NCBI RefSeq assembly: GCF_046244365.1
Contig: NZ_CP176395.1
Location: 1,984,001-2,048,000, forward strand
DNA: 64,000 bases
Source: Paenibacillus_V sp046244365
Lineage (GTDB): Bacteria > Bacillota > Bacilli > Paenibacillales > NBRC-103111
Direction: 5' to 3'
Shown here: positions 45,722-54,549 of the stretch, piece by piece
Layout: each line of letters begins with the position of its first letter
Numbering within the stretch: position 1 is the stretch's first letter
Translations under genes and position numbers: made by a program
The notes under the pieces: model-generated
What the model saw: the letters and a program-made list of their open reading frames with translations, nothing else
Databases searched by the model: none
Told to the model about the DNA's origin: nothing

Positions 45722-46564
45722 ATGATTTTAAGTGAGTTATGGCGACTGTATGAAGCTGATAAACGTATCCAAGGGTTTAGTCCGAGTACATTGAAAGCCT
45801 ATGTCCTGCAGTTCAAGATGCTGACACGAGAACTAGGTGACCTGGATATTTCTGAGGTTACTTTGAACTTGTTGAAGGAATACTTGGCAAAGCAGTCCGA
45901 TCGGTTGAAACCCAGCGGCCTAGGACATCGCATTCGTTTCGTTCGTTCACTATTCCGCTTTGCCTATGAAGAAACATACTTAACCTCGAATCCTTCTTTG
46001 AAGTTATGCGAGCCCAAAATGGATAAACGCATTCCTAAGTTTTTGATCGAGGAAGATGTCATTCACTTAAAAATCTCTTGTCAGTCCCTGAAGGAAAGGG
46101 CTCTTTTAGAGTTCCTTTACAGTACCGGTTGTCGAATTGGAGAAGTGGAAAAGTTAAACGTAGAAGACCTGAACTTTGAGAATTGCTCCGCAATTGTAAA
46201 TGGAAAGGGTTCAAAACAGAGAGAGGTTTACTTTACAACCGAGTGTAAAGTGTGGTTGAAGAAGTATCTCACGAGCCGTGAGGACTCTTGCAAGGCCTTA
46301 TTTGTAACCGATACACATCCTACAAGACGAATGGCTATTCCGACGATTAGGTGGGCTTTAAAACGGCTTGCTAATCGGGGAGAGCTCAAAACAAATGTAT
46401 ATCCACATCGTTTTCGTCATACCTATGCGTGCCAGCTCCTTGATAACGGAGCACCATTAGATTTCATTCAAGGCATGTTGGGGCATGAAAAAGCATCAAC
46501 CACTCAAATATATGCCCAGCTGCGCGGGGAACGCCGGCGAGAACTTTACCGTCGGTACTTTTAG
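45722..46564 (+). CDS. tyrosine recombinase/integrase, complete
   Basis: The product is 280 aa, short like XerC/XerD or integron-style recombinases. An N-terminal SAM-like DNA-binding domain (about 1-90) precedes the catalytic domain. All active-site residues are visible: R138 in TGCRIGE, K162 in NGKGSKQ, H229 and R232 in PHRFRH, H255 in LGHEKAS and the nucleophile Y264 in IYAQL. GGGAGG precedes the ATG. It is not next to a tRNA or phage genes, and dispersed repeat units lie on both sides. It may be a mobile integrase or the enzyme acting on those repeats; the latter is speculation. Confidence 0.92.
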   Translation: MILSELWRLYEADKRIQGFSPSTLKAYVLQFKMLTRELGDLDISEVTLNLLKEYLAKQSDRLKPSGLGHRIRFVRSLFRFAYEETYLTSNPSLKLCEPKMDKRIPKFLIEEDVIHLKISCQSLKERALLEFLYSTGCRIGEVEKLNVEDLNFENCSAIVNGKGSKQREVYFTTECKVWLKKYLTSREDSCKALFVTDTHPTRRMAIPTIRWALKRLANRGELKTNVYPHRFRHTYACQLLDNGAPLDFIQGMLGHEKASTTQIYAQLRGERRRELYRRYF

Positions 46565-46645
46565 CATACTGCACGATAGTGGAGCAGTATGTCGCGGCAA
46601 CTGCTCCACTTTTTGTTAAACTAAAGGGCAGTTTAGTGGAATTAA
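46563..46645 (+). repeat. dispersed repeat, units 9 and 10 flanking a hairpin
   Basis: Unit 9 is degenerate (CTGCACGATAGTGG, 46570-46583). Stem GGAGCAGT/ACTGCTCC (46581-46588, 46600-46607) follows with TTTTTG, giving a plausible terminator for the recombinase gene. Unit 10 (46618-46638, AACTAAAGGGCAGTTTAGTG) shows compensating changes that keep ACTAAA/TTTAGT complementary. Confidence 0.75.
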
Positions 46646-46715
46646 ATGGAGGGCTTGGAATGTCGGTGTCGAATTTAAACGAAAGCTAAAAATTTCAGAG
46701 GGAGTGATTCTAATA

Positions 46716-47213
46716 ATGAATGACGTGAGTAATTTTGAGGCAGTACGTGTAAAAAGAAATGAAATTAAGTTAGTTGGTATCCCATTTGTTGGAGGAAGGC
46801 CTTATGCTGATAAGGGAGTTAGTCTTTTCAATGTAGCCAAACATAGCCTTCTAACGGCAGCCGAGCACTTTCCTGGTTGGATTAATAGGGACATTGTTTA
46901 TGCAGTTCTCCCATCGGGTGAAAAACAATTACCAGACACGTTTTCCGTTATCGTAGCGATAGAGATTGAGAATGATGAAATGGTGCCTGAATGGTTTACT
47001 AAAATCAACATCCCACCAAGCGAATATGGACTTGTCTCTGACATCCCAATTGCTGATGAACGTCAGGGCTATCAAGCCATGGATCGTTTTTTTGAAACTT
47101 CTATGCGAGTTCCAGAAATGGTCTATGGACATTTCGAAGTGAACGATGCAAACAAACCTGGATTTTTTGAATTGTATACGGCAACCAGACCGTTAAGCTC
47201 CCTCAGAGAATAA
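46716..47213 (+). CDS. hypothetical protein, possibly GyrI-like effector-binding
   Basis: The product is about 165 aa. I take the ATG at 46716; a GTG at 46704 would add 4 residues. Two beta-alpha halves and motifs such as WFTKINIPPSEYGLV and GFFELYTATRP are reminiscent of GyrI-like/AraC effector-binding domains, which bind small hydrophobic ligands and also occur alone as integron-cassette proteins. The match is by pattern only. The gene is AT-rich and preceded by repeat unit 10. Confidence 0.6.
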   Translation: MNDVSNFEAVRVKRNEIKLVGIPFVGGRPYADKGVSLFNVAKHSLLTAAEHFPGWINRDIVYAVLPSGEKQLPDTFSVIVAIEIENDEMVPEWFTKINIPPSEYGLVSDIPIADERQGYQAMDRFFETSMRVPEMVYGHFEVNDANKPGFFELYTATRPLSSLRE

Positions 47214-47592
47214 GGATTTTCTTACGAATGCTCGCTCATTCGCAGGATTTCAATATGCATGTTAAATAGGAGTTCAGGTGTTTGGGTAGTGTGGGGCAGG
47301 CAGTTCCGTTAGAGCGTATGCGGGAACAGAAGGTGCTGAACATTTTTACAACATCTTCCATAAAAATGGTATGCTGCACGCTTCTCTCCACAAGGTCCTT
47401 GGGGATTCACTCTCCCAAATCTCGACGGGTCTTTGCCCTCACATTCCTTCGTCCTATCTATCCAAGGTGTGGAGTCCGATCAACGTTAACGGAACGGGTC
47501 TATGCCCTAAAGCGTAAAAATCTCGGTACTCCGTGCTTTCTTTGTCAGATCCTGCGAATGAGCCAATCTACGTGTCTGGGTTACGATTTACT
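47214..47592. other. non-coding flank of the IS110-family element
   Basis: About 380 bases downstream of the dead transposase gene contain no believable gene. 14-bp inverted repeats GCTCATTCGCAGGA (47234-47247) and its complement (47550-47563) lie near its borders. Part of this flank should belong to the element; elements of this family encode a bridge RNA in a non-coding end. The exact ends of the element are not resolved. Confidence 0.4.
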
Positions 47593-48842
47593 TTATGCTG
47601 CAAACGGTGGCTGGGCCTTATCCATGGAGAATGTTTGTCCTTCTCTCGCCATGGCTACAAGCATCCGGGCCAGTTTCCCAATCAGCTTCATCATGGACTG
47701 CATTTTCGTCATTCGTTTCACTTCGGTATTGTGCGCATGCATGGCTTGGAACGCTCCATTGAAAGATAACAGGTGAAACACAGTGAAGTACAGATGCTTA
47801 CGCAGTAGTGAGTTGCCTCGTTTGGTGAGCTTGATTTGCCCCTTATACTTGCCGGAACTTCGTTCTGCTAAGTTCAATCCTGCCTTTCGCAATAACTGAT
47901 TTCCGTGAGACAGCTTACGTAAGTCCCCGCCAAATGCTAATATGGCAGCCGTTGCAGGAACGGAAGCACCGACAGATCGAACGAGATCTGAACAAGGAAT
48001 TTCAGGCAGTATTTTTTCAATCATCTCGTCCGCTTCATCAATGATTCGGCAGATTCTTTCATACTCTTCGATGAGGTGCCTTAGCTCCCATTTGTCTTCT
48101 TCAAGGGCAGTAGTGTCTCCCACGCTATGTCTAGCGAGTGATTGAAGCTCCATTGCCTTGTTCTTACCTCGCACCCCGCCAGGTCTGGCCATGTACTCAC
48201 CCCAGATCTGTACCATTTGCTCCGGAGTTAGCAGCAATAGGTCAGAAGGGGCTGGGAACCGACGCAAAGTGGCCAAAGAACGATCGCTAAAAATGTCATC
48301 AAATGCTTGTCTGTATTCTGGAAACCGGATATCGAGCCAGCGGTGGATTCTGTTCTTAATCCGTCCTGATTTAACAACCCAGTGCTCTCTATTTGTAACT
48401 ATAACCCGTATGCGGCGGAATGCTTCATCCTTTGGAGCGAAGGGTGTGTAGAACCCGCGACTCATCGGCGATGACCAGAGCATCCTTTGGGTCATTCTTG
48501 GAAGGTGAGTTATCTCTGTTTTCCTTATTGCGTTTGGTTGTCATTGGATTGACAAGAGCCACATCAATTCCTTGACCCACCAACCAGTTGGCAATATTGA
48601 ACCAGTAGTGACCGGTGCTCTCCATTCCCACAACGACGTCATTCATGCCGTGCATCTTCTGTAATTTCCGAATGCTATGTTCTAAATGCTCAAATCCAGC
48701 AAGGTCATTCGAAAATAGAATAGGGCGCTTGATGAGGACAATACCTCGAAAATTCCTTGGCAATGTCGATGCCTATAACCAGAGTGGTAGTGCAGATTCG
48801 TTCTACACGTTGATTTTGAGACTTAATTGGATTAGACTTCAT
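47593..48842 (-). pseudogene. IS110-family transposase, inactivated by two frameshifts
   Basis: On the minus strand an AGGAGG and ATG (48842) open MKSNPIKSQNQRVERI, reaching GIDIAK with the first catalytic aspartate. The frame breaks near 48750. The next frame carries VVGMESTGHYW (catalytic Glu) and NDPKDALVIAD (catalytic Asp pair). It breaks again near 48465, and the last frame holds SRGFYTPFAPKDEAF and the C-terminal Transposase_20 motif (AFGGDLRKLSHGNQLLRKAG). All parts of the DEDD enzyme are present but no single frame joins them. Small deletions accompany both shifts. Confidence 0.88.
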
Positions 48843-48948
48843 GATAACGCCTCCTAAGGTGAGTTCTGAGGGCTGCAACCCAGTACATACTCATCGTAGC
48901 GAGGCGTACTTTTTTCTGCAAATTCAATCTGCTAACACCTACAGGAAT

Positions 48949-49042
48949 GTTAACGGGCACGATAGTTGAATAACAAAATAAAGAGCAGGTGCCGCGGCAA
49001 CCTGCTTGTTTTATTAAACTAAAAGGTAGGATAGCTCAATTA
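48949..49042 (+). repeat. dispersed repeat, units 11 and 12 flanking a hairpin
   Basis: Unit 11 GTTAACGGGCACGATAGTTG (48950-48969), stem AGCAGGT-GCCGCGGC-AACCTGCT (48983-49005), unit 12 AACTAAAAGGTAGGATAGCT (49017-49036). This is the best-preserved example of the unit-hairpin-unit structure. Confidence 0.85.
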
Positions 49043-49491
49043 CTTCGCGAATTTCCAGTAAAGAGTTGGGGGGATTTTTTGGATAATTCAATTATTTTAA
49101 GAGCTTATCTTGTTAATTTAGAGATTTCTTTTTGCAGGTTGGCAGGAAATTCCTTGATACTATACCTTAATTGTCAACCTGGTGAGGATAAAGGCTTCAT
49201 AATTTGGATTGAACCAACTTGGCATTTTGCTAATCAAACTGAAGTATTGTTGGGATCAAGACAAGCACAAGTAGAGACTGACGAAGAATTACAAGAAGTT
49301 TTTGAACCATTAAAACAGCTGTTAGGGAAAAAAATTAAAAACTTAATTATTGAAGTAATAACAAATGATTTGACAATACAATTTGATGAATTTTCTATAA
49401 AGTCATTTGTTGCTGATCCGACGGATGACCATACTTGGCATGTTATTGATAACGAAAAGAGAAGAAGGTTTAAAGCAAACCCAAAAGAGAT

Positions 49492-50930
49492 GACGGTGTA
49501 CAATTGTTTGTGTACCAAGAATTGGAGCCTAGTCAAGCAACAAAAAAGTAGGGTATTCTCGGGATTGCGACGTCACCAAGAAAGGAACCCTACTCATGGC
49601 AACTATACACGAAACAACCCTATCCGATCTATTTGAAAATCTTGTCACTCAGTTTGTTCAAGAAAATCTCGAGCGTATCATGAAAGCGGAAATGAATAGC
49701 TTCATGGACGATGACGAACGAGCTCAGCACAATAGCCGCAACGGGTATTACAAACGTTCTCTCCATACCAAGTTTGGGCATATCCAGGATTTACAGGTTC
49801 CGCGGGACCGTAACGGCGACTTCCAGACTCAAGTGTTTCAACCTTACCAGCGGCGTGACGGTTGGCTGGAGGAGGCGGTCATCCAGATGTACAAAAGCGG
49901 TATGGGTACCCGCGATGTTGCTCGTTTCATTGAAAGCATGTTTGGCAGCCATTACTCGCCTACCACCGTTAGTAACATTACGGCAACCGTACTGGAGGAT
50001 ATCCATGCGTGGCAGTCCAGGCCGCTCAAAAGACGCTACTCCGTCATTTACCTAGACGGCCTGTACGTCAAACTCAAGCGCAGCACGGTTAGCGGTGAAG
50101 CGATCTACTTTGCCATGGGCATCGATGAAGACGGACATCGGCAGATTCTCGGCTTTTACGTAGGCGGTCAAGAGAGTGCGAACGGTTGGCGCGACGTCTT
50201 GAAGGACCTGTACAAGCGCGGTGCTCAGGAAGTCTTGTTAGGCGTGTTTGACGGCCTTCCTGGGCTCGATGACGCTTTCCGTGAAACGTATCCGAAGGCT
50301 GACGTACAGCACTGTATAGTTCACAAGGTTCGGTCTACGTTTCCAAAGATTCGCGTGCAGGATAAGGTAGAATTTATCGACGATCTGAAAACAATCTACC
50401 ACGCACTCGATCACGATCTGGCTATGGCTGCTTTCGATACCGTAAAGGCAAAATGGGGCAAGAAGTACCCGAGGGAAATGAAGTCCTGGGAGGATCAGCT
50501 TCCCACACTGCTCACCTTCTACAAGTACCCAGCGCTGATCAAAGAAGCCATTTATACCTCGAATCCCATCGAACGCATGAACAAAGAATTCCGGAAGCGG
50601 CTAAAACCAATGAACAGCTTAACAAACATTGACGCTGCCGAGAAGATCATTTATCTAGATACCATAGAGTATAATGAGCGCTTCGAGAACCGCGTCATTC
50701 GTGGGTTTGGAGATCCGGCGGTTAAGAAAAAACTGACTGAGATCTTTGAGGAACGCTATCCGGCTTCAACAGCTAAAGAGGAATAAAAAACCAGCTCCCG
50801 CGCCTTCGCTTGGGCTCTGTCCTCCTCCGCCAAAAAAATCGTCAGAACATTCAAACATTTAAAAAGCAAGTGATTATCCATCGTTCCGATGGATCCCCCT
50901 ACAACCTTACACAAACTTCTTGACGCTACC
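49492..50930 (+). mobile_element. IS256-family insertion sequence, complete, 1439 bp
   Basis: The 8-base direct duplication AAAGAGAT is found at 49484-49491 and 50931-50938. The ends are imperfect inverted repeats: both have GTTTGTGTA ending exactly 23 bases from the border, and the right end continues into the complement of GGTTGTAGG. Length and duplication size fit the IS256 family. The element carries one intact transposase gene. Confidence 0.9.
49596..50786 (+). CDS. IS256-family transposase
   Basis: The product is 396 aa, full length for the family. DDE catalytic residues can be placed at IYLDGLYVK (first D), LGVFDGLPGL (second D) and the C-terminal TSNPIERMNKEFRKR (E). The conserved signature VQHCIVHKVR lies after the second aspartate. 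The N-terminal helix-turn-helix region includes FGHIQDLQVPRDRNGDFQTQ. No frameshift is seen, so the element may still be active. AAAGGAA precedes the ATG. Confidence 0.95.
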   Translation: MATIHETTLSDLFENLVTQFVQENLERIMKAEMNSFMDDDERAQHNSRNGYYKRSLHTKFGHIQDLQVPRDRNGDFQTQVFQPYQRRDGWLEEAVIQMYKSGMGTRDVARFIESMFGSHYSPTTVSNITATVLEDIHAWQSRPLKRRYSVIYLDGLYVKLKRSTVSGEAIYFAMGIDEDGHRQILGFYVGGQESANGWRDVLKDLYKRGAQEVLLGVFDGLPGLDDAFRETYPKADVQHCIVHKVRSTFPKIRVQDKVEFIDDLKTIYHALDHDLAMAAFDTVKAKWGKKYPREMKSWEDQLPTLLTFYKYPALIKEAIYTSNPIERMNKEFRKRLKPMNSLTNIDAAEKIIYLDTIEYNERFENRVIRGFGDPAVKKKLTEIFEERYPASTAKEE

Positions 50931-50970
50931 AAAGAGATTGTTTTAACTCAAGAATAGATAGCGGTTTTTG

Positions 50971-51064
50971 AGCTAAACGGATACGAGAGTTCAATAAATC
51001 ACCACGAGGCGGCCGGCATGATCGGCGGCCTTTTTCTCACCTAAAGGGGAATTTAACGCAAATG
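50971..51064 (+). repeat. dispersed repeat, units 13 and 14 flanking a terminator-like hairpin
   Basis: Unit 13 GCTAAACGGATACGAGAGTT (50972-50991), stem around GGCGGCC/GGCGGCC (51008-51030) with five Ts, unit 14 ACCTAAAGGGGAATTTAACG (51039-51058). It directly follows the ancestral stop codon of the interrupted gene. Confidence 0.75.
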
Positions 51065-51167
51065 GTAAAACATGAATTATGATAGTTTTTTCCGTTGACC
51101 TCAAAAGCCCTGACTGTTTATGATTTCTTTGAACGAACTATACCCAATCGCACTATAAAGGAGAATT

Positions 51168-51647
51168 ATGGACCCGCAAATTAAAAAGCTTTTCGGAGAC
51201 AAGAGCACAGCAGAAGGCGCAGCACGTTTTGGGCTGCACACGGAGGAACTGTCCTTTATTGGCGGATTTCAAAATTTCATTTTTTCCTATACGCGTGAAG
51301 GGTGCAAATACATTTTTCGTTTTACGCCGAGCACGTTGCGTTCCCCAGCAGGTTTGGCAGCCGAATTGGAATGGATTCGGTATTTGGCCGCAAATGGCAT
51401 GAGCGTCTCCGAACCGATCCCTTCCGCTAATGAATTAGACGTCGAAAGTATCCCTGGAGAGACGATTTCTTTTTACGCGACCTCATTTAAGCATGCACCG
51501 GGCCATAAAATCGGTTACCCGGAATGTCTCGATAATCCCTTTTGCGTAATGTCTCCCGATTCTCCGTGCAACTGGTCAGTCCTGCGAATAAGAACCAGGG
51601 AGCAGTTTGCCGTGGGCAAACCGCTCCTTGTTTTATTTAGCTGTTGA
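51168..51647 (+). pseudogene. aminoglycoside-phosphotransferase-like kinase, truncated
   Basis: 159 codons open with the N-lobe of an APH/choline-kinase-like phosphotransferase: GGFQNFIFSYTREGCKYIFRF is the glycine loop and ATP-binding strand, and ELEWIRYLAANGMSVSEPIP is the C-helix region. After FKHAPGHKIGYPE, where the family would continue to the HGD catalytic loop, the sequence changes to unrelated residues and stops. The catalytic lobe is absent, so the protein cannot be a working kinase. AAAGGAG precedes the ATG. Confidence 0.75.
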
Positions 51648-51662
51648 GCAGAGTTAGTTGAC

Positions 51663-52137
51663 TTAAGCACCAGGCTTCTTAACGACAGGGACCCAAACTT
51701 CAATTTCGCACATGTTGTTGCCTCGATCGTAAGTCATTTCAAATTCGGGGCCGTTTGCGAATTCGTAATTAGAGCTCGGGAACCATTCCCCCAAACTCGG
51801 ATACACACTTGGCCCAAAATTTAGGGATCTCAACAAATGGTTGCTCTAAGAAATCTTCATCGGCTTGACTACAATCGAAACGCCGAACATTTCAAACCCT
51901 TGTTTTTCCTCGGTTTTGTAGTTCATCTCCACATCTCCTCGAATCGAAATATGAAAGGATAACCGAGGATAGGCCTTAAGTGCAATGCCTATTTCGCGCG
52001 CAGACATTGACATTACACCATGCATTTTTTTGAACGCTCTGGAAAATGCCTCGGGTGATTCGTAACCATACTTTAAAGCGGTGTCAATTAGGGCGTCGAT
52101 TACTTTGACGGCCTTTTGTGACGTGAGACGTGTTTTT
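51663..52137 (-). pseudogene. AraC-type regulator with effector-binding domain, 5'-truncated and frameshifted
   Basis: On the minus strand from about 52137 the sequence encodes ALKYGYESPEAFSRAFKKMH, the second AraC helix-turn-helix, then a linker and the start of a GyrI-like effector domain (MNYKTEEKQGFEMFGVSI). The frame shifts near 51865 and again later; the final pieces FWAKCVSEFGGMVPEL and CEIEVWVPVVKK are recognisable. The first helix-turn-helix is missing. This fills the 51.65-52.19 kb gap. Confidence 0.75.
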
Positions 52138-52193
52138 CAAAACGTGTCCGTACGGGCATGAGCCGCAAAGATTGCTGCTGCCCTTAGGACTCG

Positions 52194-54266
52194 TCAACCT
52201 TTGGAGAACCGGATCACCAACGGCCTTAACGTGGAGCATGACTTAGGGATCGTCAAGCGATAGTGCCCCTTATCGTCTTCCTTCCAGAAAGCGTTGCCAA
52301 CCGCTTGCCATACGCCGTGATCGTCAAGGAACTCGATGTTCTGCGAATACCAGGCTCGATCGGTCACAAGCTGGATGCTGGAGGCTTCGTCGAGACTCAA
52401 GTTAAATAGGGCAGCCATTCGCATTCCGTTGTCGGGATGCTCCAGCGCCGCGACGAACAGGCTTGGTTGTACTGCATAGATCGGCAGAGATTGGCGTCCC
52501 AGCCACTCCAGGATGCCTCTGAACTGCTCTTTGCGTTTGTAGTTCAGAACGGATTCGTTGCGATTGGCTTGCAAATTAAAGGCCAAGACGGCGATGCGCC
52601 CCTGCAACCGATTGGTGTACGACACAACCGAAGGTGAGACAACTTCCCGGTTTTCACTCACAAACTGCGACAGGACCACCGCATCGGCCAGCGGTTTCAG
52701 CCGATAGGCGCCCGACTCTTCCCGGGTGCCCGCCTGATCCGAAAAATACATGCGCGTGCCTTCCGTATTTTCGCGCCATATGTTCGCCGGCGTAACCCGC
52801 TCGTGGCCGATATTCCGCAGTTCATCGGGTCCCAGCTCGGTCACTTCGGTGCCGATCAGCTCCCCGTACCCCATCCGGCATAAATAGGAAGCCGCAAGTC
52901 CGTCCAGGAACACGCTCCCGCTCAACATAGACATAATTTCGTTCGGCGAAAGCTCCAGCACGTTCTCGCCGCTTACGAGCAGGGGAAGGGAACCCGCAGT
53001 GTCGGAAGAAGTATACGGCGCGCAAGGAATGCCGAATTTCCCCAGCACCTGCGCCCAAGCGGGCGTTGTGCGATAACTGCCCCGTCCATGCTGGATGTGC
53101 CCATGCACATGCGCAAGCGGCCGATAAAGCAGCCGCGGGCCGGCCAGGCGGAACCCCTCGACGGAACGCCGCAAGGAAGTAAAGAAATTGCGGCTGTCCT
53201 TGATCATGGCCGTGTACCCTTTCTCCTCAAGCGGACCGTCCGTATATTGGGTAATATACGACAAAGAGCCGTCAAATCCGTAAAACATCGACAGTGCAAT
53301 CAATGCCCGCAGCTTAGTCGCGGAGAAGAAGAAGCGCGAATGGGGGTAAGGATCGGACTCGTGGATGATTTCGAAATCCTCGGGCAAGGCAAGCTTCGAG
53401 TAAAGCATGTGAAATGTAATATCCGGGAAGGTGTCCGCATGGTCGAATCGGTACGAAGTTCCCCAGAGGCGTACGAGCGGTTTGGTCGTTCCGGCGAAAG
53501 CGCGGGCGACAGGTCCGGTCATGTCGCCGTCGAAATCGGACATGCCGGGCTGACAGAGCGCCATGCGCGTATCGGGCGCGACTTCGTTAACCGTCGAACG
53601 CAAGCGGGCCGCCAGCTCGACCAGGGAATCCCGCATCAGCTCGGCCCATAGCCTGCGGTATTCCACGGCCTGTTCGCCCCCGGCGCAGAAAAGCGCTGCG
53701 AGTTCCTCCCTTGAGGCTTGTCTCCCGATCCTGGATGAGAACCGCTCCAGATGCCGCGGGCAGAAGCACCCGTATCCGACCCCGTAATTGGAGCTCAGCC
53801 GGTAATCGTCTTCAAACAAGATGATGGCAGGACGAGCTCTCTCTGCGATCGTCCTTACATAAGAGCTGAATAAGCGCTGGTAGTCCGGATCGATCGGGCA
53901 GCACCCCGACTGGGAAACGGTTCCGTCCAGCCCGACGATAGGTTGGAGGCGGAGGGAATCCGCTTCCATTCGGTCTGCGTCCGGTCCCAGCGTTAGCGTA
54001 GGCGCGCACCACCAGCCAATCTCCATGCCGTCGTTTGCCAGATGCTGTTTGACTTCGTGCAGCAAGTCGCCAAATTTTTCGTATGCCAGATAAGCCGACG
54101 GTCCTTTGGCCTCTCCATTCCATACCGGGAAAACAAGCAATACTCTTCTGATTCCGGTTTCATGCCGCAATTTGCGCAGCGCCGCCAGCATGTTCTCCTT
54201 GTCCTCCTCGATAAACAAGAAGGGGACAATCGGGTCAAACTCGTAGTCCGTGTGCGTACCGTCCAT
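52194..54266 (-). CDS. predicted TIM-barrel glycoside-hydrolase-like protein (locus 3)
   Basis: The product is about 690 aa starting at MDGTHTDYEF, with AAGGAAG upstream; an extra 15 residues in frame before it lack support. No signal peptide, so intracellular. Beta-strand endings typical of a TIM barrel are seen (RRVLLVFPVW, IGWWCAPT, PAIILFEDDYRLSS, FEIIHESDPYPHSR), and the acidic residues in the last two could be catalytic. The C-terminal 150 residues form a beta domain. I cannot assign a family; GH42-like beta-galactosidases are the nearest idea. It diverges from the locus 3 transporter. Confidence 0.7.
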   Translation of the reverse strand: MDGTHTDYEFDPIVPFLFIEEDKENMLAALRKLRHETGIRRVLLVFPVWNGEAKGPSAYLAYEKFGDLLHEVKQHLANDGMEIGWWCAPTLTLGPDADRMEADSLRLQPIVGLDGTVSQSGCCPIDPDYQRLFSSYVRTIAERARPAIILFEDDYRLSSNYGVGYGCFCPRHLERFSSRIGRQASREELAALFCAGGEQAVEYRRLWAELMRDSLVELAARLRSTVNEVAPDTRMALCQPGMSDFDGDMTGPVARAFAGTTKPLVRLWGTSYRFDHADTFPDITFHMLYSKLALPEDFEIIHESDPYPHSRFFFSATKLRALIALSMFYGFDGSLSYITQYTDGPLEEKGYTAMIKDSRNFFTSLRRSVEGFRLAGPRLLYRPLAHVHGHIQHGRGSYRTTPAWAQVLGKFGIPCAPYTSSDTAGSLPLLVSGENVLELSPNEIMSMLSGSVFLDGLAASYLCRMGYGELIGTEVTELGPDELRNIGHERVTPANIWRENTEGTRMYFSDQAGTREESGAYRLKPLADAVVLSQFVSENREVVSPSVVSYTNRLQGRIAVLAFNLQANRNESVLNYKRKEQFRGILEWLGRQSLPIYAVQPSLFVAALEHPDNGMRMAALFNLSLDEASSIQLVTDRAWYSQNIEFLDDHGVWQAVGNAFWKEDDKGHYRLTIPKSCSTLRPLVIRFSKG

Positions 54267-54464
54267 GTTTTCGCTTCCTTTCTGCATAGGGAAACTTGCT
54301 AACGTCCCCATCGTACTGAAGGGCCCCCGGGAAGTAAATGGTCATTATTTATGGCAATTTGCTTTTCTTGACGCTTTTTCTTTACCCGTATATTGTATAG
54401 CTATCTGCTGAAGCCGCTTATTTGAACATCCGGCGCATGTCAAAAAAAACAAAGTGCGCAAAAA

Positions 54465-54478
54465 TGAATGCGTTTACG
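54465..54478 (+). promoter_or_regulatory. cre-like catabolite control site
   Basis: On the minus strand CGTAAACGCATTCA matches the CcpA operator pattern at all but the first base. It lies between the divergent locus 3 genes, 71 bases before the lipoprotein start. It may impose glucose repression on both. Confidence 0.5.
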
Positions 54479-54549
54479 GATACCGACTGCACTCCTTATC
54501 ATGAAGAAGTCAAACTTGAACCAATCAAATTAGGGGAGGAATGTGCAAG

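Larger units (their letters stand above)
49079..50957 (+). pseudogene. hypothetical gene interrupted by IS256-family insertion
   Basis: A TTG start (49079) behind GGGGGG opens MDNSIILRAYLVNLEISF. The frame runs to the insertion point at 49491. Removing the element and one copy of its 8-base target duplication restores an in-frame end (KANPKEIVLTQE, stop at 50955-50957), giving an intact protein of about 143 aa. It has a beta-rich start (SLILYLNCQPGED, IIWIEPTWHFA) and no family I recognise. In the present arrangement the frame reads into the element and the product is disrupted. Confidence 0.8.

Noticed and set aside
47282..47776. 164-codon frame on the + strand
   Set aside because: Overlaps the IS110-family transposase antisense and its non-coding flank; composition not protein-like.
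47542..51600. CCTGCGAAT shared by 47551-47559 and 51581-51589 as a common insertion boundary
   Set aside because: The match is only about 10 bases and flanks differ; not enough to claim a relation.
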